From NCBI GenBank assembly GCA_016125265.1, contig WGMC01000015.1, positions 161,657 to 225,656 on the forward strand: a DNA stretch of 64,000 bases, in the 5' to 3' direction. Positions 1 through 9,398 of this stretch are shown here, piece after piece. A program made the position numbers and the translations under genes. Each line of letters opens with the position of its first letter. Position 1 is the first letter of the stretch. The DNA comes from Planctomycetaceae bacterium. Its GTDB lineage: Bacteria > Planctomycetota > UBA1135 > GCA-002686595. Under the pieces are notes generated by a model that worked only from the letters and a program-made list of their open reading frames with translations, made no database searches and had not been told where the DNA came from.

Positions 1-419
1 ACGAGGGCGCCCTCCATGGGGCTCGTCACGTCGATGGGCAACCCGAAGTACTCGCCCACACCCTGCCCTCGGTCGAACTCGTAGGCCGTGTGGCGGCGCA
101 CCTCCCCGACCCGCACGTACCGCCGTTCGAAGCCGCCGTCGGCGGGCCGGTCCACGAAGTGCCGCTCGCGTCGCCCCTCCGCGTCCCACAGGCTGCCGCT
201 CAGATCCACAGTCGGCTGGTCGCGGCCGTCGAAACGCACCCGGTTGACGGAGGCGCGGTGCGACCAGGTGACGTCGAAACGGCGCGCGAGCGGGTCGGCC
301 AGGGTCCGTTCGGCCGGGGAAGGCGCGGGCTGCGGCAGTTCCTGGGCGTGGGGGGCCCAAGAGCCGCCGACGGCCAGTGCGAGGCCGGAAACCGATGTGG
401 CGATCGTCGAGCGGATCAC
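1..419 (-). CDS. Secreted protein, 3' part outside window
   Basis: Reading leftwards from a GTG at 419 there is an open frame that runs off the window edge (139 complete codons). The first about 25 residues form a signal peptide: a basic start (VIRS), a hydrophobic Ala/Val/Gly stretch and a possible cleavage site at PHA-QE. The rest is polar, rich in Arg, Asp and Glu, and I do not recognise a domain. Codon use is strongly GC-rich at third positions, as in the neighbours. The start is chosen because the signal peptide begins there. It is transcribed divergently from the amidoligase operon. Function unknown. Confidence 0.6.
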   Translation of the reverse strand, partial: MIRSTIATSVSGLALAVGGSWAPHAQELPQPAPSPAERTLADPLARRFDVTWSHRASVNRVRFDGRDQPTVDLSGSLWDAEGRRERHFVDRPADGGFERRYVRVGEVRRHTAYEFDRGQGVGEYFGLPIDVTSPMEGAL

Positions 420-581
420 AGCGTGCGATTCTACGGCACGGCTGGGCCCTCGCACGCTTGCGCCGGCCGGGGGCGGACTGCTTGAATCTCGGGCCCAAGA
501 AGAGCACGGTAGGCCGGCGCAGCCAGATGATGGCGACGGTGCATGGGACCCGCACGCACGCCCCTCGCCCCAGCGCGAACC

Positions 582-1292
582 ATGGAAACCCGCCTCGAGT
601 TCGCGATCCTGCCCCAGCCCGACGACGAAACCTGCGGGCCGACGTGCCTGCAAGCGGTCTACGCGTACTACGGCGACCGGCGGCCGTTGCCCGAAGTCAT
701 CGGCGAAATCACGCCGCTCGAGCACGGCGGAACCCTGGCGGTCCTCCTCGCCAACCACGCGCTGCGCACCGGGCGCTACGACGCGCACATCCACACGTTC
801 AACCTGCAGGTGTTCGACCCGAGCTGGTTCGAGTCGTCGCGCGAGCACATGCGCGCGCGCCTCGAAGCCCAGGCGACGATCACACGCAACCCGAAGAAGC
901 GCCTCGCCTCGAAGGCCTACCTCGAGTTCTTGGACCACGGCGGTGTGGTGGAGTTCAGCGATTTGACGAGCGGGCTGCTGCGCAAGTACTTGAAGCGCGA
1001 CCAGCCGATCCTGACGGGGCTCTCCGCGACGTTCTTGTACCGCTGCCAGCGTGAGCTCGGTTCGCCCATGCACTTCGACGATGTGAAGGGCGATCCCCAG
1101 GGGCACTTCGTCGTGCTCTGCGGGCACGACTCGCCCTCGCGCAAAGTGCTCGTGGCCGACCCCCTACACACCAATCCGATCTCGAAGTCGCATTTCTACG
1201 AGGTCGACATCGATCGCCTTCTGAACGCGATCCTGCTCGGCATCCTGACCTACGACGCGAACCTTCTGATCCTCACACCGAAGCGCTCCTGA
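582..1292 (+). CDS. C39-like papain-fold cysteine peptidase
   Basis: A 236-residue protein with the arrangement of a C39-type papain-fold peptidase: DETCGPTC near residues 15-22 (C18 probable nucleophile), GHFVVLCGH at 174-182 (H175 probable general base) and VADPL at 191-195 (D193). No signal peptide or ABC-transporter domain is seen, so it is a stand-alone enzyme and not a bacteriocin exporter. It is the first gene of an operon with a RimK-like ligase, a GCS2-like ligase and an N-formylglutamate amidohydrolase; the next gene starts 5 bp after its stop. Such neighbourhoods are predicted in the literature to make and release small amide-linked metabolites or peptide tags. Here it may cleave or transfer such a product (inference). 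The ATG at 582 places the conserved region near the N-terminus; upstream in-frame starts are possible. Confidence 0.75.
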   Translation: METRLEFAILPQPDDETCGPTCLQAVYAYYGDRRPLPEVIGEITPLEHGGTLAVLLANHALRTGRYDAHIHTFNLQVFDPSWFESSREHMRARLEAQATITRNPKKRLASKAYLEFLDHGGVVEFSDLTSGLLRKYLKRDQPILTGLSATFLYRCQRELGSPMHFDDVKGDPQGHFVVLCGHDSPSRKVLVADPLHTNPISKSHFYEVDIDRLLNAILLGILTYDANLLILTPKRS

Positions 1293-1297
1293 ATCCG

Positions 1298-2752
1298 ATG
1301 CCGCTCCTGCTCGTCGTCAACAACCCGCAGAACTGGAAGCTCGACATACCGGGGGTCGAGGTAGTCGCCGCGCGCACCTACCTGACCGAGCCGTCCTACA
1401 GCAGCATGCGCGGGGTGAAGCTCTACAACCTGTGCCGCTCCTATGCGTACCAGAGTCTGGGGTACTACGTGTCCCTGCTGGCGGAGGCGCGCGGTCACCG
1501 GGCACAGCCCAGCGTGGCCGCGATCCAGGACCTGCGCTCCCAGGTGGCGACGGCGACCGTCTCCGAGGAGCTGGAGGAGCTGATCCAGAAGTCCTTCAAC
1601 AGACTCACCTCCGACGAGCACACCCTCAGCATCTACTTCGGGCGCAGCCTGACCAAACGCGACCAACGCCTGGCCGCTGCACTCTGCAACCAGTTCCAAG
1701 CGCCGCTCCTGCGCGCCCGTTTCGAGAAGTTGGGCCGGGGTGAATGGCGTCTGGCGCACGTGGGGCCGATCCCCGCGGCAGAGATCCCGCAAAGCCACTT
1801 GCCCTTCGTGATCGAGGCCGCGACCGAGTACTTCCAGAACCGCAGTTGGTCCCAGAAGCGCGAGAAACGGCCCCGGGCGCACTTTGCGATCCTGCACGAC
1901 CCCGACGAAACCGCACGCCCCTCGAACCCGCGCGCCCTGGCGAAGTTCCAGAAGGCGGCCAAGGACCTCGGCATCGCCGCGGAACTGATCACCAAGGCGG
2001 ACTTCCCGCACATCGCCAGCTACGACGCGCTGTTCATCCGCGCCACGACCTACGTCAACCACTACACCTGGCGTTTCGCGCGCCGGGCGGCGGCCGAAGG
2101 GTTGGTGGTGATCGACGACCCACAGTCGATCGTGCGCTGCACGAACAAGGTCTACCTGGCGGAACTGCTGCAACACCACAAGATCCGCACACCGCGCACA
2201 TTGATCGTGCACCGCGACAACCGCGATCGGGTGCAGACCGAACTGGGGCTACCGTGTGTGCTCAAACAGCCGGATAGCGCCTTCTCGATGGGTGTCAAGA
2301 AGGCGCGCACGCCCGAGGAGTTGACCGAACTGCTCGACAAGATGTTCGAGGAGTCCGATCTGGTCATCGCCCAGGAGTTCCTGCCCACCGACTACGACTG
2401 GCGGGTCGGTGTGTTCGATCGGCGGCCGCTCTACGTGTGCCGCTACTTCATGGCCGAGGGGCACTGGCAGATCGTGTCGCGGGACGGCAAGGAGACCGAC
2501 TACGGCCGGATCGAGACGCTTCCCGTCGGCCAGGCCCCCAGCAACGTGGTGCGCACGGCGCTGCGCGCCGCGAACTTGATCGGCGACGGCCTGTACGGGG
2601 TCGACCTCAAACAAAGTGGCAAGGACGTGTACGTGATCGAAGTCAACGACAACCCCAACATCGACGCGGGGTTCGAAGATCGGGTGCTGGGCGACGAACT
2701 GTACGTCGCGATCATGCGTGGACTGCTGGCGAGGGTCGAGGAACGCGGATGA
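1298..2752 (+). CDS. RimK-like ATP-grasp ligase with RLAN N-terminal domain
   Basis: A 484-residue ATP-grasp enzyme. The N-terminal about 180 residues match the RLAN-type domain found before RimK-like ATP-grasps. From about residue 195 onward is an ATP-grasp fold, with LPCVLKQPDSAFSMGV (nucleotide-binding lysine and loop) and, near the C-terminus, DLKQ followed by VIEVNDNPNID (Mg2+/ATP ligands). ATP-grasps of this kind activate a carboxylate as acyl-phosphate and join it to an amine, as RimK does with glutamate. Its ATGA stop/start overlaps the next gene, and it follows the peptidase by 5 bp, so the four genes are very probably co-transcribed. The substrate is unknown. The partner GCS2-like and formylglutamate-hydrolase-like genes point to glutamate-type amides (inference). 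Confidence 0.85.
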   Translation: MPLLLVVNNPQNWKLDIPGVEVVAARTYLTEPSYSSMRGVKLYNLCRSYAYQSLGYYVSLLAEARGHRAQPSVAAIQDLRSQVATATVSEELEELIQKSFNRLTSDEHTLSIYFGRSLTKRDQRLAAALCNQFQAPLLRARFEKLGRGEWRLAHVGPIPAAEIPQSHLPFVIEAATEYFQNRSWSQKREKRPRAHFAILHDPDETARPSNPRALAKFQKAAKDLGIAAELITKADFPHIASYDALFIRATTYVNHYTWRFARRAAAEGLVVIDDPQSIVRCTNKVYLAELLQHHKIRTPRTLIVHRDNRDRVQTELGLPCVLKQPDSAFSMGVKKARTPEELTELLDKMFEESDLVIAQEFLPTDYDWRVGVFDRRPLYVCRYFMAEGHWQIVSRDGKETDYGRIETLPVGQAPSNVVRTALRAANLIGDGLYGVDLKQSGKDVYVIEVNDNPNIDAGFEDRVLGDELYVAIMRGLLARVEERG

Positions 2753-3984
2753 GCACACAGCCCCTGCATCTGTTCGAGGGCTTCGGCATCGAACTCGAAT
2801 ACATGATCGTCCGCGATCCGTCGCTCGAACTCGCTCCGCTCGCACCCGAACTGCTGAGCGCCGCGGCGGGCGAGGAGGGCGCGGAAGACGTGGAACGCGG
2901 CGAAGTGGCGTGGTCCAACGAACTGGTGGCCCACGTGGTCGAGCTCAAGACCAACGGCCCCGCGCCGCGCCTCGTCGGCCTGGACAGTGCGTTCCAGCGC
3001 AACGTCGAAGAGATCCAGACGCTGCTCGCCGGGATGGGCGCGCGGCTCCTGCCCGGCGGCATGCACCCGTGGATGGTGCCGACCCGCGATTCGAAACTGT
3101 TCCCGGGCGAGTACAACGAGGTCTACCGCACGTTCGACCGCATCTTCGACTGCAAGCACCACGGTTGGTCGAACCTGCAGAGCACCCACATCAATCTGCC
3201 GTTCGCGAACGACGATGAGTTCGCGCGCCTGCACGCCGCCATCCGCGTGGCGCTGCCGATCCTGCCCGCCCTGGCTGCCAGCACGCCGGTGATGGACGGG
3301 GGCACCACGGGCTTCCTCGACAACCGGATGCGTGTCTACCGCGGCAACGCGCGCCGCGTCCCCCAGGTGGCGGGCGCGGTGGTTCCCGAACCCGTGTACT
3401 CGCGCGCCGAATACGAGGGCGAGCTGCTCGCGTCGATCTACCGGGCCCTCGAACCGCACGACCCCGAGGGTGTGCTGCGCCACGAGTGGGCCAACTCCCG
3501 CGGCGCCATCGCACGCTTCGACCGCATGGCGATCGAGATCCGCATCCTCGACATCCAGGAGTGCCCGCGCGCCGACCTGGCCGTGGCCACGGGGGTCGTC
3601 GAGCTCGTCCGCGCGTTGGTCGACGAACGCCTGTGCGCGCATGAGCGTCAACGCGGGGCCGCCACGGCGGACCTGGCCGCCCTCCTGTGGCGCGTCGTCG
3701 ACGAAGGCGACCAGGCTGTGATCGACGATGCGGCGTACCTCGAGATGCTCGGCCTCGGCGGCACACCGCGCTGCACGGCGGGCGAGTTGTGGGGACATCT
3801 CGTCGAGCAACTCGTGCCCGCCAGGGAGCCCGCCCGCGGGACCCTCGACCTGCTCGTGGAGCGCGGCCCCCTCGCGCGCCGCCTGATGCACGCGTGTGGG
3901 GACGCGCCCACCCGCGGGCGGCTGAACGAGGTGTGGACCGAACTGGCCGATTGCCTGAGCGGCGGCCGGCTCTTCTTGCCGTGA
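2749..3984 (+). CDS. GCS2-family glutamate-cysteine ligase-like amidoligase
   Basis: A 411-residue protein related to carboxylate-amine/glutamate-cysteine ligase family 2 (glutamine-synthetase-like fold). It opens with FGIELEYMIV, the family's acidic Mg-binding start (GxExE type), followed by WSNELVAHVVELKT, the conserved GGMHPWMVP segment, STHINLPF and MAIEIRILDIQECP. The ATG at 2749 overlaps the preceding TGA (ATGA), and its own stop overlaps the next GTG start (GTGA), so translation is probably coupled. The family forms peptide-like bonds from ATP and a gamma- or alpha-carboxylate. The exact substrate cannot be read from sequence. Confidence 0.85.
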   Translation: MSTQPLHLFEGFGIELEYMIVRDPSLELAPLAPELLSAAAGEEGAEDVERGEVAWSNELVAHVVELKTNGPAPRLVGLDSAFQRNVEEIQTLLAGMGARLLPGGMHPWMVPTRDSKLFPGEYNEVYRTFDRIFDCKHHGWSNLQSTHINLPFANDDEFARLHAAIRVALPILPALAASTPVMDGGTTGFLDNRMRVYRGNARRVPQVAGAVVPEPVYSRAEYEGELLASIYRALEPHDPEGVLRHEWANSRGAIARFDRMAIEIRILDIQECPRADLAVATGVVELVRALVDERLCAHERQRGAATADLAALLWRVVDEGDQAVIDDAAYLEMLGLGGTPRCTAGELWGHLVEQLVPAREPARGTLDLLVERGPLARRLMHACGDAPTRGRLNEVWTELADCLSGGRLFLP

Positions 3985-4721
3985 GCCGAGAGCCGGCCCT
4001 GCTCCTGACCTGCGAGCACGCCAGCTCCCGGGTGCCGCGGTTCCTGGCGCGCCATTTCGTCGGCCAGGCCGCCCTCCTCGCGAGCCACCGCGGCCACGAC
4101 GCTGGGGCCGCCGAGCTGGCGCGGTACCTGGCCCGCCGGTTGGGTGCGCCACTCCTCGAGGGTCGGACCACGCGCCTCGCCGTGGACCTGAACCGCTCCA
4201 GCGACCACCCCCACTTGCTCGGACCGTCGCTCCGAAAACTGCCGCGGGGCGAACGGGAGGCCGCGCGGGAGCGCCTGCTGGCGGAGCACTGGGAACCGTT
4301 CCGCGCCGCCGCCGAGGCCGAAGTGCACGAGGGTGTCGAGGCGGGTGCGTTCGTGCTGCACGTGTCCGTGCACTCGATGACCCCCGTGTTGGCCGGCCGC
4401 CGGCGCGACATGGACCTGGCCGTGCTGTTCGACCCCCAACGCGAACCCGAGTGCGCCCTCGCGCGCCATTTCGCGGACAGCTTGCACCACCACACCGGCC
4501 TCAAAGTGGCGCGCAACCGCCCCTACCGCGGCACGAGCGACGGCCACACCACGTCGCTGCGCGGCCAGTTCGCGGCGCGGCGGTACGCGGGCGTGGAGTT
4601 GGAGCTGAACCAAGCCCGGTTGCGCGCCGGCCGCGTGCCGCCGACGCTGACCGCCCGCATCCTCGCCGCCCTCCGCGAGACCTTGGACCACACGAAATCC
4701 GCGCCGACCGGCAACCGCTGA
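3981..4721 (+). CDS. N-formylglutamate amidohydrolase-family hydrolase
   Basis: A 246-residue member of the N-formylglutamate amidohydrolase (HutG-like) family. Characteristic parts are LLLTCEHASSRVP near the start, SHRGHDAGA, a VDLNRSS segment, HVSVHSMTPV, NRPYRGTSDGHT and GVELELNQ near the end. The histidines and acids in these segments bind the catalytic metal. No histidine-degradation genes accompany it. Its place as the fourth gene after two amidoligases and a peptidase fits hydrolysis of an amide in the pathway those enzymes build. The GTG start at 3981 is set by its overlap with the preceding TGA and by the conserved N-terminus. Confidence 0.85.
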   Translation: MSREPALLLTCEHASSRVPRFLARHFVGQAALLASHRGHDAGAAELARYLARRLGAPLLEGRTTRLAVDLNRSSDHPHLLGPSLRKLPRGEREAARERLLAEHWEPFRAAAEAEVHEGVEAGAFVLHVSVHSMTPVLAGRRRDMDLAVLFDPQREPECALARHFADSLHHHTGLKVARNRPYRGTSDGHTTSLRGQFAARRYAGVELELNQARLRAGRVPPTLTARILAALRETLDHTKSAPTGNR

Positions 4722-5035
4722 CGACAAGGCCGGTCTAGGGTGGCTGGGCGGGGGATGGTGGGCCGATGGGGCGGGCGGCGCGCGCCGACGTTGGCGAGAG
4801 CCAACGCGGCCGCGCCCCGCACACCGGCCCACGCACACCGGCCCCTGCGTACATTCCCCCAACGCCGCCCCGCCCGCCCCGCTCGGCGCTGCACCCGCGT
4901 TCGCCCCGGCCCCACGCCACCCCAGGCGGTAGACTTCGCCACCGATGCCCTCGCCGCGGCCCCGCCGCCGGGGCCGTCCAGGGGGCCTGTTCTCCGGAAC
5001 GCGCCCGGGTGGCTCCGATGCCCCCCTCCTCCGCC
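4722..5035. other. Intergenic stretch, no gene seen
   Basis: About 314 bp between the amidoligase operon and cysD. It is very C- and G-rich. I see no conserved ORF, RNA gene or convincing terminator. It presumably holds the promoter for cysD-cysNC. Confidence 0.5.
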
Positions 5036-5944
5036 ATGAGCCAATACACGCTGAGCCACCTCGACCAACTCGAGGCGGAGAGCATCCACATCATCCGAGA
5101 GGTGGTCGCCGAGTTCCAAAAGCCGGTGATGCTCTTCTCGATCGGCAAGGACTCGATGGCGATGCTGCGGCTCGCAATCAAGGCATTCGCGCCGGCGAAG
5201 CTGCCCTTTCCCTTGTTGCACGTCAACACGCGCTACAAGTTCCGGGAGATGATCGAGTTCCGCGACAAGCTGGCGCGCGACTGGGACCTCGACCTCTTGG
5301 AGTGGATCAACCCCGAGGGTGTGAAGCTCGACATCAATCCCTTCACGCACGGCACACAGCGACACACCCACGTGATGAAGACCGAGGCCCTGAAGCAGGC
5401 CCTCGACAAGTGGGGTTTCGACGCGGCCTTCGGCGGTGCGCGGCGCGACGAGGAGAAGAGCCGCGCCAAGGAGCGTGTGTTCAGCTTCCGCGACCGCTTC
5501 CACCAGTGGGATCCCAAGAACCAACGCCCGGAACTGTGGAACATCTACAACGGGCGGGTCGCGAAGGGCGAATCCATCCGCGTGTTCCCGTTGTCCAACT
5601 GGACGGAACTCGACGTGTGGCTCTACACGATGAAGGAGAAGCTGCCGATCGTGCCCCTCTACTTGGCCAAGGAGCGGCCGGTGGTCAAACGCAACGGCAC
5701 CTGGATCATGGTGGACGACCACCGTCTGCCGCTCGAACCCGGTGAAACGGCGGAGATGAAACGGGTGCGTTTCCGGACGCTGGGCTGCTACCCGCTGACC
5801 GGCGCCGTCGAGTCCACCGCGTCGAACATCACCGAGGTCATCGAGGAGATGCTGATCTCCACCACTTCCGAACGCCAGGGTCGTGTCATCGATTACGACG
5901 AAGCTGGATCCATGGAAGAGAAGAAGCGCGAGGGGTACTTCTAG
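5036..5944 (+). CDS. cysD: Sulfate adenylyltransferase subunit 2 (CysD)
   Basis: A 302-residue protein, the usual CysD length. It has the PP-loop motif [10 protein letters not shown] near residues 34-43, [10 protein letters not shown], the [21 protein letters not shown] segment and NWTELDVW. CysD adenylates sulfate from ATP to APS, driven by the GTPase CysN, as the first step of sulfate assimilation in the cytoplasm. The start at 5036 (MSQYTL) is chosen over an in-frame ATG 18 bp upstream because family members begin at this point. The TAG stop shares a base with the GTG start of the next gene, so the two are one operon. Confidence 0.95.
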   Translation: MSQYTLSHLDQLEAESIHIIREVVAEFQKPVMLFSIGKDSMAMLRLAIKAFAPAKLPFPLLHVNTRYKFREMIEFRDKLARDWDLDLLEWINPEGVKLDINPFTHGTQRHTHVMKTEALKQALDKWGFDAAFGGARRDEEKSRAKERVFSFRDRFHQWDPKNQRPELWNIYNGRVAKGESIRVFPLSNWTELDVWLYTMKEKLPIVPLYLAKERPVVKRNGTWIMVDDHRLPLEPGETAEMKRVRFRTLGCYPLTGAVESTASNITEVIEEMLISTTSERQGRVIDYDEAGSMEEKKREGYF

Positions 5945-7890
5945 TGTTGCACCGGGACGAACTGGCGCGCGGCGGCATCCAGGGCTGGCTCGAGGAGTAC
6001 GGCAAGAAGGAGCTACTGCGCATCTTGACGTGCGGCTCGGTGGACGACGGCAAGTCCACGCTGATCGGCCGGCTGTTGCACGACGGCGCGGGTGTCTTCG
6101 AGGACCAACTGACGGCGCTCAAGAAGGACACGAGCCGCTACGGCACGACGGGCGAAGAGATCGACTTCGCGCTGTTGATGGACGGCCTGCAAGCCGAGCG
6201 CGAGCAGGGCATTACGATCGACGTGGCCTACCGCTACTTCTCGACGCCCAAACGCAAGTTCATCATCGCCGACACGCCGGGCCACGAGCAGTACACGCGC
6301 AACATGGCCACCGGCGCCTCCACGTCGGACCTGTCGATCATCCTGATCGACGCGCGCAAGGGTGTGCTCGCGCAGACGCGGCGCCACGCGTTCATCTGCT
6401 CGCTCCTCGGCATCCGCCACGTCGTAATCGCCATCAACAAGATGGACCTCGTGGACTACTCCGAGGAGGTGTTTGAGCGCATCAAGGCCGACTGCGTCGA
6501 CTTCCTCGCGAAACTGCAGCTCGGCGACGTGCACTTCATCCCGATGTGCGCGCGGCGCGGCGAAAACGTGGTCGGTCCGGCCGATTCCATGCCGTGGTAC
6601 AAGAGCGGCCCGCTGCTTTCGTACCTCGAGTCCGTGCACATCGCCAGCGATCGCAACCTGATCGACTTGCGTCTGCCCGTGCAGCTCGTGCTGAGGCCGA
6701 ACCTCGACTTCCGCGGTTTCGCGGGGACGATTTCTTCCGGCGTGCTGCGGGTGGGCGAAGAAGTGGTCGCCCTGCCGTCGGGCAAGAAGAGCCGCGTGAA
6801 GTCCATCCTGCGCGGCGGCGAACCGGTGGAAGAGGCGTTTGCGCCCATGGCCATCACGATCACGTTGGAGGACGAGATCGACGTCAGCCGCGGCAACGTC
6901 TTCGCACGGCCGAACAACGCCCCGCACCTCTCGAACGCCGTCGAATCGATGGTCGTGTGGATGAACGAAGCCGAGCTCACGGCGGGTCGCTCCTACCTGC
7001 TCAAGACGGCCACTTCGACGACGCCGGTGACCGTGACGGACGTGAGGTACCGGATGAACATCGAGACCCTGCGGTCCGAACCGGCCAGTACCTTGGGATT
7101 GAACGAGATCGGCCGCGTGCGACTCGAGTCCGCCCGCGTGCTGGCCGTCGACGCCTACGCCAAGAACCGCCACATGGGGGCGTTCATCCTGGTCGACAGG
7201 ATGAACAACGCCACGTTGGCCGCGGGGATGATCTTGGAGCGCACACCCGCCGACGAAGCCGCGACCCGAGGTCGCGTGGCCCACGACGCGGGGCAGAACC
7301 TGCGCCAACAGGTCTCCAAGGTGCCGGAGTCGGCGCGCTGGAAGCGCACGGCGCAGGAGCCCTTCACCCTGTGGATCACGGGATTGCCGCGTTCGGGCAA
7401 GAGCTCCATCGCGTTCGAGCTGGAGCGCCAGCTCTTCGAACGCGGCCACCACGCGCTGGTGCTCGACGGCGAGCAGTTGCGCCTCGGCCTCTCCTCGGAC
7501 CTGGGATTCTCCGCCGCGGACCGCGAGGAGAACCTGCGGCGCGCCAGCGAGCTGGCGAGGCTGTTCAACGAACAGGGACTCATCGTGATTGCGGCCTTCG
7601 TTTCGGCCTCGCAGAGTTCGCGCGAAAGAGCCCGCCAGACCGTTGGCGCCGCGCGTTTCCTGGAAGTCCACTGCGACGCACCCCTCGACGTCGTGGAGGC
7701 CCGCGACACGTCGGGCCTCTTCGCCCGAGCCCGCGCGGGTGAAGTCGCGAACGTCACGGGCATCGACCACGCGTTCGAACCGCCGCTAACGGCGGACGTG
7801 GTGCTCGACACCACCCACACCCAGGTGGACACCAACGTCACCCGGTTGCTCGAGGCGCTCGCAGCCCGGGGCTGGATCGCGAAGGGCTGA
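5944..7890 (+). CDS. cysNC: Bifunctional sulfate adenylyltransferase subunit 1 / APS kinase (CysNC)
   Basis: A 648-residue fusion. Residues about 25-440 are CysN: GTPase P-loop GSVDDGKST, switch motif DTPGHEQYTRN and NKMD. From about residue 470 is an APS kinase: P-loop GLPRSGKSS, DGEQLRLGLSSDLGFS, REENLRRASE and TGIDHAFEPP. CysN hydrolyses GTP to drive APS formation and the kinase makes PAPS. The kinase P-loop has Pro-Arg where Ser-Gly/Ala is usual, but the Gly-Lys-Ser core is kept, so activity is still expected. Start is a GTG overlapping the cysD stop. Confidence 0.95.
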   Translation: MLHRDELARGGIQGWLEEYGKKELLRILTCGSVDDGKSTLIGRLLHDGAGVFEDQLTALKKDTSRYGTTGEEIDFALLMDGLQAEREQGITIDVAYRYFSTPKRKFIIADTPGHEQYTRNMATGASTSDLSIILIDARKGVLAQTRRHAFICSLLGIRHVVIAINKMDLVDYSEEVFERIKADCVDFLAKLQLGDVHFIPMCARRGENVVGPADSMPWYKSGPLLSYLESVHIASDRNLIDLRLPVQLVLRPNLDFRGFAGTISSGVLRVGEEVVALPSGKKSRVKSILRGGEPVEEAFAPMAITITLEDEIDVSRGNVFARPNNAPHLSNAVESMVVWMNEAELTAGRSYLLKTATSTTPVTVTDVRYRMNIETLRSEPASTLGLNEIGRVRLESARVLAVDAYAKNRHMGAFILVDRMNNATLAAGMILERTPADEAATRGRVAHDAGQNLRQQVSKVPESARWKRTAQEPFTLWITGLPRSGKSSIAFELERQLFERGHHALVLDGEQLRLGLSSDLGFSAADREENLRRASELARLFNEQGLIVIAAFVSASQSSRERARQTVGAARFLEVHCDAPLDVVEARDTSGLFARARAGEVANVTGIDHAFEPPLTADVVLDTTHTQVDTNVTRLLEALAARGWIAKG

Positions 7891-8140
7891 ACACGTCCGC
7901 CCCGAGCGGCCCGACGCGTCCGGCCAAACGCCGTTCGCGTCCGCCGCACATGGTCAGGAAAATGTGAGCGCCGGGACGGGTGTGGGCGGGGCTCGGACAG
8001 CGCCGGCGTAGTCTTTCCGGGAGCCGCCGGACGCGCGCTGCCCCCCCTGGAAGGCGCCTCCGGTGGCGGCGGCCAGCACGCCAGCGGTTCCGGGCGATTG
8101 AGCGCGCCGACACGGCGCCGCTGGAATAGATTGAAGTGTG

Positions 8141-8190
8141 CGCTCCCCCGTGCGGGGGGCGCAGCGGAGGGGTCGAAGGGCCCCTCCGCT
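8141..8190 (+). terminator. Two adjacent hairpins upstream of leuB
   Basis: In the 380-bp gap between cysNC and leuB (7891-8270), two stem-loops lie side by side: an imperfect C-run/G-run hairpin at about 8141-8163, and a perfect 10-bp stem (8163-8172 with 8181-8190) with an 8-nt loop. There is no T-run after it. They could end cysNC transcription or act in the leuB leader; I see no leucine-codon leader peptide. The rest of the gap shows no gene. Confidence 0.4.
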
Positions 8191-8270
8191 CTTGTGACCT
8201 CTCTCCACCGGTTCCCGAAGCGGCGCCCGTCGGCGCCGTGCCAGGGGCCCCTGCCTCCCCCCCAGTGACC

Positions 8271-9395
8271 ATGAGCCTGACCCGCCGCATCGCCGTTCTC
8301 CCCGGGGATGGCATCGGACCCGAGGTGACCCGCGAAGCCATCCGCGTGCTCGAAGCCGTCGCCGCCGCCCGCGGCCTGCACTTCGAGCTGCAATGGCGCA
8401 ACGTCGGCGGCGCCGCCGTGGCCGAGTCGGGCGAACCCCTGCCCAAGGCGACGCTCGATTTGTGCCTCGCCAGCGATGCGGTGTTCATGGGTGCCGTGGG
8501 CCTGTCCGCCACGGACCGGGTGAAACCGGAGCAGCGGCCCGAGCGCGCGCTCTTGATCCTGCGCCGGGAGTTGCAGACCTACGCCAACCTGCGCCCGGTG
8601 CGCCACACCCCGGCCCTGGACGACGCGACGCCCCTGCGCCCCGAGATCGCCGCCGGCACGGACTTCATGATCGTGCGCGAGTTGGCGGGCGGCCTCTACT
8701 ACGGCCAGCCCCGCGGCATTTCGGGCGACCCTGGCTCGCGCCGGGCCGTGGACACCCTCGAATACGGCGAGGCCGAGATCGAGCGGGTCGTGCGCTTCGC
8801 CTTCGAGATCGCAAAGACGCGCCGGGGCCACCTGACCAGCGTCGACAAGGCCAACGTGCTGCAGACTTCGGTCCTTTGGCGCGAGGTCGTCGACCGGTTG
8901 GCGCCGGAGTACCCGGACGTCCGCGTGGAGCACCTCTACGTCGACAACTGCGCCATGCGGCTCGTCACGCGGCCCAGCTCCTTCGATGTGATCGTCACCG
9001 AGAACACCTTCGGCGACATCCTGTCGGACGAGGGTTCCGTTTTGACGGGCTCCCTCGGCATGTTGCCCTCGGCGTCCATCGGCAAGGGTGTCGCGTTGTA
9101 CGAGCCCGTGCACGGCTCGGCGCCCGACATCGCGGGGCGCGGCATCGCCAACCCGATTGCCTCCGTCCTGACCGTGGGCATGATGCTGCGCTACTCGTTC
9201 GGTCTGCACGAGGAGGCCGACGCCATCGACCAGGCGGTCGAGCGGGTCCTGGCCCGGGGCCTGCGCACCGCGGACCTGGCTCGCCGGGGCACCGCGAGTG
9301 TCAGCACGGTGGCCATGGGCGACGCGATCCTGGCGGAGCTCGAGCTGGTGCTCGCGGGAACCGCGACGACAGCCGGCGAACGCGTCGCGCGCTGA
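8271..9395 (+). CDS. leuB: 3-isopropylmalate dehydrogenase
   Basis: A 374-residue protein with the isocitrate/isopropylmalate dehydrogenase fold: VLPGDGIGPEV near the N-terminus, LRRELQTYANLRPV (substrate arginines), RELAGGLYYGQPRG, DKANVLQTS, and the family signature around VIVTENTFGDILSDEGS, followed by the NAD-binding YEPVHGSAPDIAGRG. It oxidises and decarboxylates 3-isopropylmalate in leucine synthesis. The ATG at 8271 gives the normal N-terminus. It stands alone. A repeat element begins 4 bp after its stop and may serve as its 3' end. Confidence 0.95.
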   Translation: MSLTRRIAVLPGDGIGPEVTREAIRVLEAVAAARGLHFELQWRNVGGAAVAESGEPLPKATLDLCLASDAVFMGAVGLSATDRVKPEQRPERALLILRRELQTYANLRPVRHTPALDDATPLRPEIAAGTDFMIVRELAGGLYYGQPRGISGDPGSRRAVDTLEYGEAEIERVVRFAFEIAKTRRGHLTSVDKANVLQTSVLWREVVDRLAPEYPDVRVEHLYVDNCAMRLVTRPSSFDVIVTENTFGDILSDEGSVLTGSLGMLPSASIGKGVALYEPVHGSAPDIAGRGIANPIASVLTVGMMLRYSFGLHEEADAIDQAVERVLARGLRTADLARRGTASVSTVAMGDAILAELELVLAGTATTAGERVAR

Positions 9396-9398
9396 CGG

